A DNA stretch of 38,090 bases from Lysinibacillus mangiferihumi. GTDB lineage: Bacteria; Bacillota; Bacilli; Bacillales_A; Planococcaceae. The DNA is taken from contig NZ_PYWM01000040.1 in assembly GCF_003049665.1 (NCBI RefSeq), forward strand, positions 1 to 38,090. Reading direction: 5' to 3'. The position numbers were made by a program, and so were the translations under genes. Under the pieces are notes generated by a model, which saw nothing but the letters and a program-made list of their open reading frames with translations, was not told the DNA's origin and ran no database searches. Of the stretch, positions 35,517 to 38,090 are shown piece after piece; positions within the stretch are counted from its first letter, which is position 1; each line of letters begins with the position of its first letter.

Positions 35517-35726
35517 CTATAATTCATCAGGCTGCATTTCTATCAGTTCGTCTCCCTCTCTTTTCACCCTTTTATTGAGTTCTTCAATTGGGATAATATC
35601 AACCGTTTGCATATCTTCATGCAAGTCAAAAATGCTAATTGTATCCGAATCAACCATATCTGGCTTGTCCTTACTTGATAAATTCATAAATATTCTCTTC
35701 TCATGTGGCACATTTTCTTTGTCCAT
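35517..35726 (-). CDS. Small acidic protein of unknown function
   Basis: The 69-residue protein is acidic and polar, without a membrane segment or cysteines: DSDTISIFDLHEDMQTVDIIPIEELNKRVKRE. A good AAAAGGAG site lies before the ATG at 35726. No family recognised. It is 15 bp upstream of the probable spore protein, so the two are probably co-transcribed and it may be spore-related. Confidence 0.6.
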   Translation of the reverse strand: MDKENVPHEKRIFMNLSSKDKPDMVDSDTISIFDLHEDMQTVDIIPIEELNKRVKREGDELIEMQPDEL

Positions 35727-35839
35727 GTTTGCTCACTCCTTTTCCATTAATATGTGTAAACATGCAAAAATTATGTGTTCTACATTGTGACTGTTTTATC
35801 TACACGATGATATTCGGAAATTTGAATGACCGGTGAATT

Positions 35840-36034
35840 TAGATAATAAAGAAACGTATACAATAGAACAAATCAATGGATAACAACTAAGTAGTTATAA
35901 AAAAATTTAGACGTGCAACTACTACTGTAAATATTAATCAAAAATTAGGGGATCATTATTTTTCACATCTATACTAAGATGTTGAAGGGGAATCTAAATA
36001 TACATAAGCATATTGCGATTACGCTAAAAAACTA
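35840..36034 (+). pseudogene. Possible decayed gene remnant
   Basis: Within the 35727-36023 gap a plus-strand reading gives DNKETYTIEQING, then after a frame change RATTTVNINQKLGDHYFSHLY, DVEGESKYT and AYCDYAKKL, separated by TAA codons that would be one base from CAA (Gln). The composition looks protein-like, but I recognise no family and there is no start. It runs into the 3' end of the regulator gene on the other strand. It could be chance. Confidence 0.22.
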
Positions 36035-37496
36035 TAAGTTCAGTATATTTAGTCATTTTTTTATTTAAAAGTTCATTTATTTTATAATCAAGTTTGGTCT
36101 TATCAGCGTTACTTAATATAGGGGAAATGGTTAAGCTTTCAACACCTTCGAAAAGACTATTGTTGTTTTCCATATTTATTAACAAATCATACTCTTGATA
36201 AAATATATTCTTTTTGAAAGCGTAAAGGTTCAAAGAATATGTTTGTATATTTGTTCCGTATTTAAATGTTAGGTATTCTGAAATACTTTCTTGTTCAATT
36301 TCAGATTCAGTAATAATCGCTATCGATACAGTTTGTATCTTTTTTATTCTCAGTTGGCTTATTGAAAGAAAATAGTAAAGCGCAAATATATCAATTTCTT
36401 TTATTTCAGGAAGAAAATTATACTGCTTAAATAACTTTAATGCTGCTTCTTTTACAAGAGCATAAAAAGGATGATCTTTACAAATATTTATGTAACCACT
36501 TAACTCATTTAATCTATTATTAGTTCCTAAGCGTAAATCAATATAGTAAAGTTCAGTATACCTACTTAATCCTTCGACGAGCTTTATATCTGAAGAGAAA
36601 TCAAAATAAAAATTTTTAGATATATATTCTAAAAAATCAAAAATCATACTATAACGCATATTAGTATCCTTTAAATTATAAATTTCACCTATAGTTAACT
36701 TTCTTTTGCGGATTAAATAGTTAAATAAATTTGTTGCATAATAAATGATCTCACATTGTTTCATATTTTTATCCATATAATTTGGGAAAAACGATTGTAA
36801 CTTTTTAGTTATATTTATATAAAGGGAGCTATCTTCTGTAGGAAAATTTTCATATTGTATATAGCTTGAAAGTCGACTCCTAATATGCAAAATTTCCATT
36901 GAAATTGACAATTTCCTTAGACCTTGTGGTGTCAGATTTAAACTATTTAATATACAAATCTCGTCAATTTTCTTCACAAAGAGTTCTTTGTTAAAAAATC
37001 TTATTTCTGATAAAGAACGAGATAGATAAAAATCATAAAATTGTTGCATCAAATTTCTAATGTTTTTCTCATCACCTTGAATCGTTAGCACAGGGGTAGT
37101 AACTAATGTCAATTTATATTCTTGAAGCCATTCTTTAATTACTTTAAATTTACGGTATACTGTGGATTTGCTCATATTTAGAATAGTTGTTAGTTCATTG
37201 ACGGAGTATATATTTTTTTCAAAAAGTAACATGATTATTTTAAAAAACACATTGTCTTTATAAAGAATTTTCAACGCATCTTCTATTAGTGAAGGAGAAA
37301 TTATATCTAAATGGGCTTCCCCAGATTTTATAAAAAAATTGGTGTTACTTAATACCTCCATTAAAAAATGGAGTTCTTTTTCTATAGTTGATCGTCCAAC
37401 TTGTAAATGTTCTGCCAATTCATCAATCTTTGCTTTTCCACTTTTACAATAAAGATAAATCAGTATTTTTTCTGGGCGATCTAAAAACCTTTCCAT
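36024..37496 (-). CDS. AtxA/Mga-like PRD-containing regulator
   Basis: The 490-residue protein has two N-terminal helix-turn-helix regions: KAKIDELAEHLQVGRSTIEK (about 21-40) and YSVNELTTILNMSKSTVYRK (about 97-116). The long helical middle region corresponds to the PRD pair, and a C-terminal EIIB-like part starts with VSIAIITESEIEQESISEYL near 400. This is the layout of AtxA of B. anthracis and Mga of streptococci, regulators controlled by phosphorylation on PRD histidines. Targets are unknown; the acidic repeat gene upstream is a candidate. The gene is more AT-rich than its neighbours, a hint of transfer. AAAAAAGGAG precedes the ATG at 10 nt. Confidence 0.78.
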   Translation of the reverse strand: MERFLDRPEKILIYLYCKSGKAKIDELAEHLQVGRSTIEKELHFLMEVLSNTNFFIKSGEAHLDIISPSLIEDALKILYKDNVFFKIIMLLFEKNIYSVNELTTILNMSKSTVYRKFKVIKEWLQEYKLTLVTTPVLTIQGDEKNIRNLMQQFYDFYLSRSLSEIRFFNKELFVKKIDEICILNSLNLTPQGLRKLSISMEILHIRSRLSSYIQYENFPTEDSSLYINITKKLQSFFPNYMDKNMKQCEIIYYATNLFNYLIRKRKLTIGEIYNLKDTNMRYSMIFDFLEYISKNFYFDFSSDIKLVEGLSRYTELYYIDLRLGTNNRLNELSGYINICKDHPFYALVKEAALKLFKQYNFLPEIKEIDIFALYYFLSISQLRIKKIQTVSIAIITESEIEQESISEYLTFKYGTNIQTYSLNLYAFKKNIFYQEYDLLINMENNNSLFEGVESLTISPILSNADKTKLDYKINELLNKKMTKYTELIVF

Positions 37497-37571
37497 AGTC
37501 CATCAGCTCCTTTTTTATTTTATCAATAAACTAAAATTTAAAATTAAAACACTCCGATACTAAAAGTTTCT

Positions 37572-37613
37572 TAAAAAATATAAAGACAAAGCCATTAGCG
37601 ACTTTGCCTTTAT
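37572..37613 (-). terminator. Terminator between repeat protein and regulator
   Basis: ATAAAG and CAAAG (37580-37591) pair with CTTTG and CTTTAT (37602-37613) with one mismatch, followed by T-rich sequence on the minus strand. Confidence 0.6.
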
Positions 37614-37703
37614 ATCGAGGATATAGATAATAGTTTATTGCAATATTAAGGTAATTTTATTGTAATTTTCTGAAGATGAATTTTTGTTGCATGTACTGCC
37701 TAA

Positions 37704-38090
37704 TTATTCTTGCTCGTCCGCTAATAAGAGTTCAAACTCAATATCCAACATAATCTGATCCTCTATTGCATCCTTTAACGCATCCTCTAATAATTCAACA
37801 TCTTGTGACTCCTCTTCTGATAAATCTCCTGATAGCGCATCCTCTAACGCAACTTCTGCCTCTAGCAAATCAGCAACTAGTTCTGCTTCCTCCTCTGATA
37901 AATCTTCTAGTAACGCATCCTCTAACGCAGCTTCTGCTTCTAGCAATTCAGCAACTAGTTCTACTTCCTCCTCTGATAAATCTTCTAGTAACGCATCCTC
38001 TAACGCAGCTTCTGCTTCTAGCAATTCAGCAACTAGTTCTACTTCCTCCTCTGATAAATCTTCTAGTAACGCATCCTCTAACGCAGCTTC
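37704..38090 (-). CDS. Very acidic 26-residue repeat protein, 3' part
   Basis: The frame is open to the window edge, so only the last 128 residues are visible. A 78-bp unit (26 residues) repeats with GCATCC at 37837, 37915, 37993 and 38071 on the plus strand. The unit is E-A-x-A-L-E-D-A-L-L-E-D-L-S-E-E-E-x-E-L-V-A-x-L-L. About 40% of residues are Glu or Asp and there is almost no Lys or Arg, so the protein is extremely acidic. The spacing of leucines suggests paired amphipathic helices. The copies nearest the stop are the most diverged; those toward the edge are identical, so the array is growing toward the N-terminus. The end, IMLDIEFELLLADEQE, is outside the repeat. No family recognised. 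Confidence 0.85.
   Translation of the reverse strand, partial: EAALEDALLEDLSEEEVELVAELLEAEAALEDALLEDLSEEEVELVAELLEAEAALEDALLEDLSEEEAELVADLLEAEVALEDALSGDLSEEESQDVELLEDALKDAIEDQIMLDIEFELLLADEQE

Noticed and set aside
36001..37570. AAAGGAGCTGATGG shared by the regulator leader and the MFS leader
   Set aside because: The shared part is mainly the ribosome binding site; the following sequence differs and no matching terminator lies before the regulator start.

Overview
The window looks like chromosome of a Lysinibacillus-type member of the Bacillales. Supporting evidence is the low-GC coding sequence with strong AGGAGG ribosome binding sites, Bacillus-like small genes (SE1561 family, YfkK/DUF1128), motAB of Bacillus type, a probable gamma-type spore protein, GC-rich intergenic repeats of the kind scattered through this group, and a racemase plus D-aspartate-ligase-like pair that fits the Lys-D-Asp peptidoglycan of Lysinibacillus. 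No rRNA, tRNA, CRISPR array, transposase or intact prophage gene was seen. The genus call is inference; no search was run.

Layout. 1-400: a 21-bp tandem repeat array, then two terminator hairpins. 402-1840 (minus): an MFS exporter behind a long leader with a seven-codon upstream reading frame and an intrinsic terminator, which looks like a ribosome-controlled attenuator. 1949-2979: two small conserved genes (SE1561, YwqG). 3200-6995: class I fumarase (an Fe-S enzyme), then a P1B-4 ATPase of the PfeT ferrous-iron efflux type with a near-perfect PerR box and a good Fur box upstream. 7030-7680: a repeat-rich island. 7693-11023: YihY/BrkB and YtxH-like membrane proteins, yfkK, motB and motA. 11222-14465: M29 aminopeptidase, a 44-residue membrane protein, beta-carbonic anhydrase, methyltransferase. 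14768-19663: GNAT acetyltransferase, PPK2, TspO-like protein, methionine aminopeptidase, thiT under a TPP riboswitch, DUF4870 and a 40-residue cationic peptide. 19766-27554: sbcC, sbcD, an SGNH hydrolase, a second M29 aminopeptidase and a DEAD-box-type helicase, all minus. 27702-32355: aspartate racemase and ATP-grasp ligase (overlapping), a C39-like lipoprotein, an acyl-CoA synthetase. 32602-34275: a phosphoesterase and a 310-bp tandem repeat. 34361-38090: an accessory-looking AT-rich end with a DUF305-like protein, a CWC protein, a probable spore protein, a small unknown protein, an AtxA/Mga-like regulator and the C-terminal part of a very acidic protein built from 26-residue repeats that runs off the window.

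The most unusual points are the attenuator leader of the MFS gene, the dual PerR/Fur control region of the iron exporter, the probable D-Asp cross-bridge operon, the paired 21-bp motif found at three intergenic sites, the conserved-hairpin repeats, and the acidic repeat protein beside a virulence-type regulator. Start codons were moved inward wherever a good ribosome binding site and family length supported it; these choices are given per gene.
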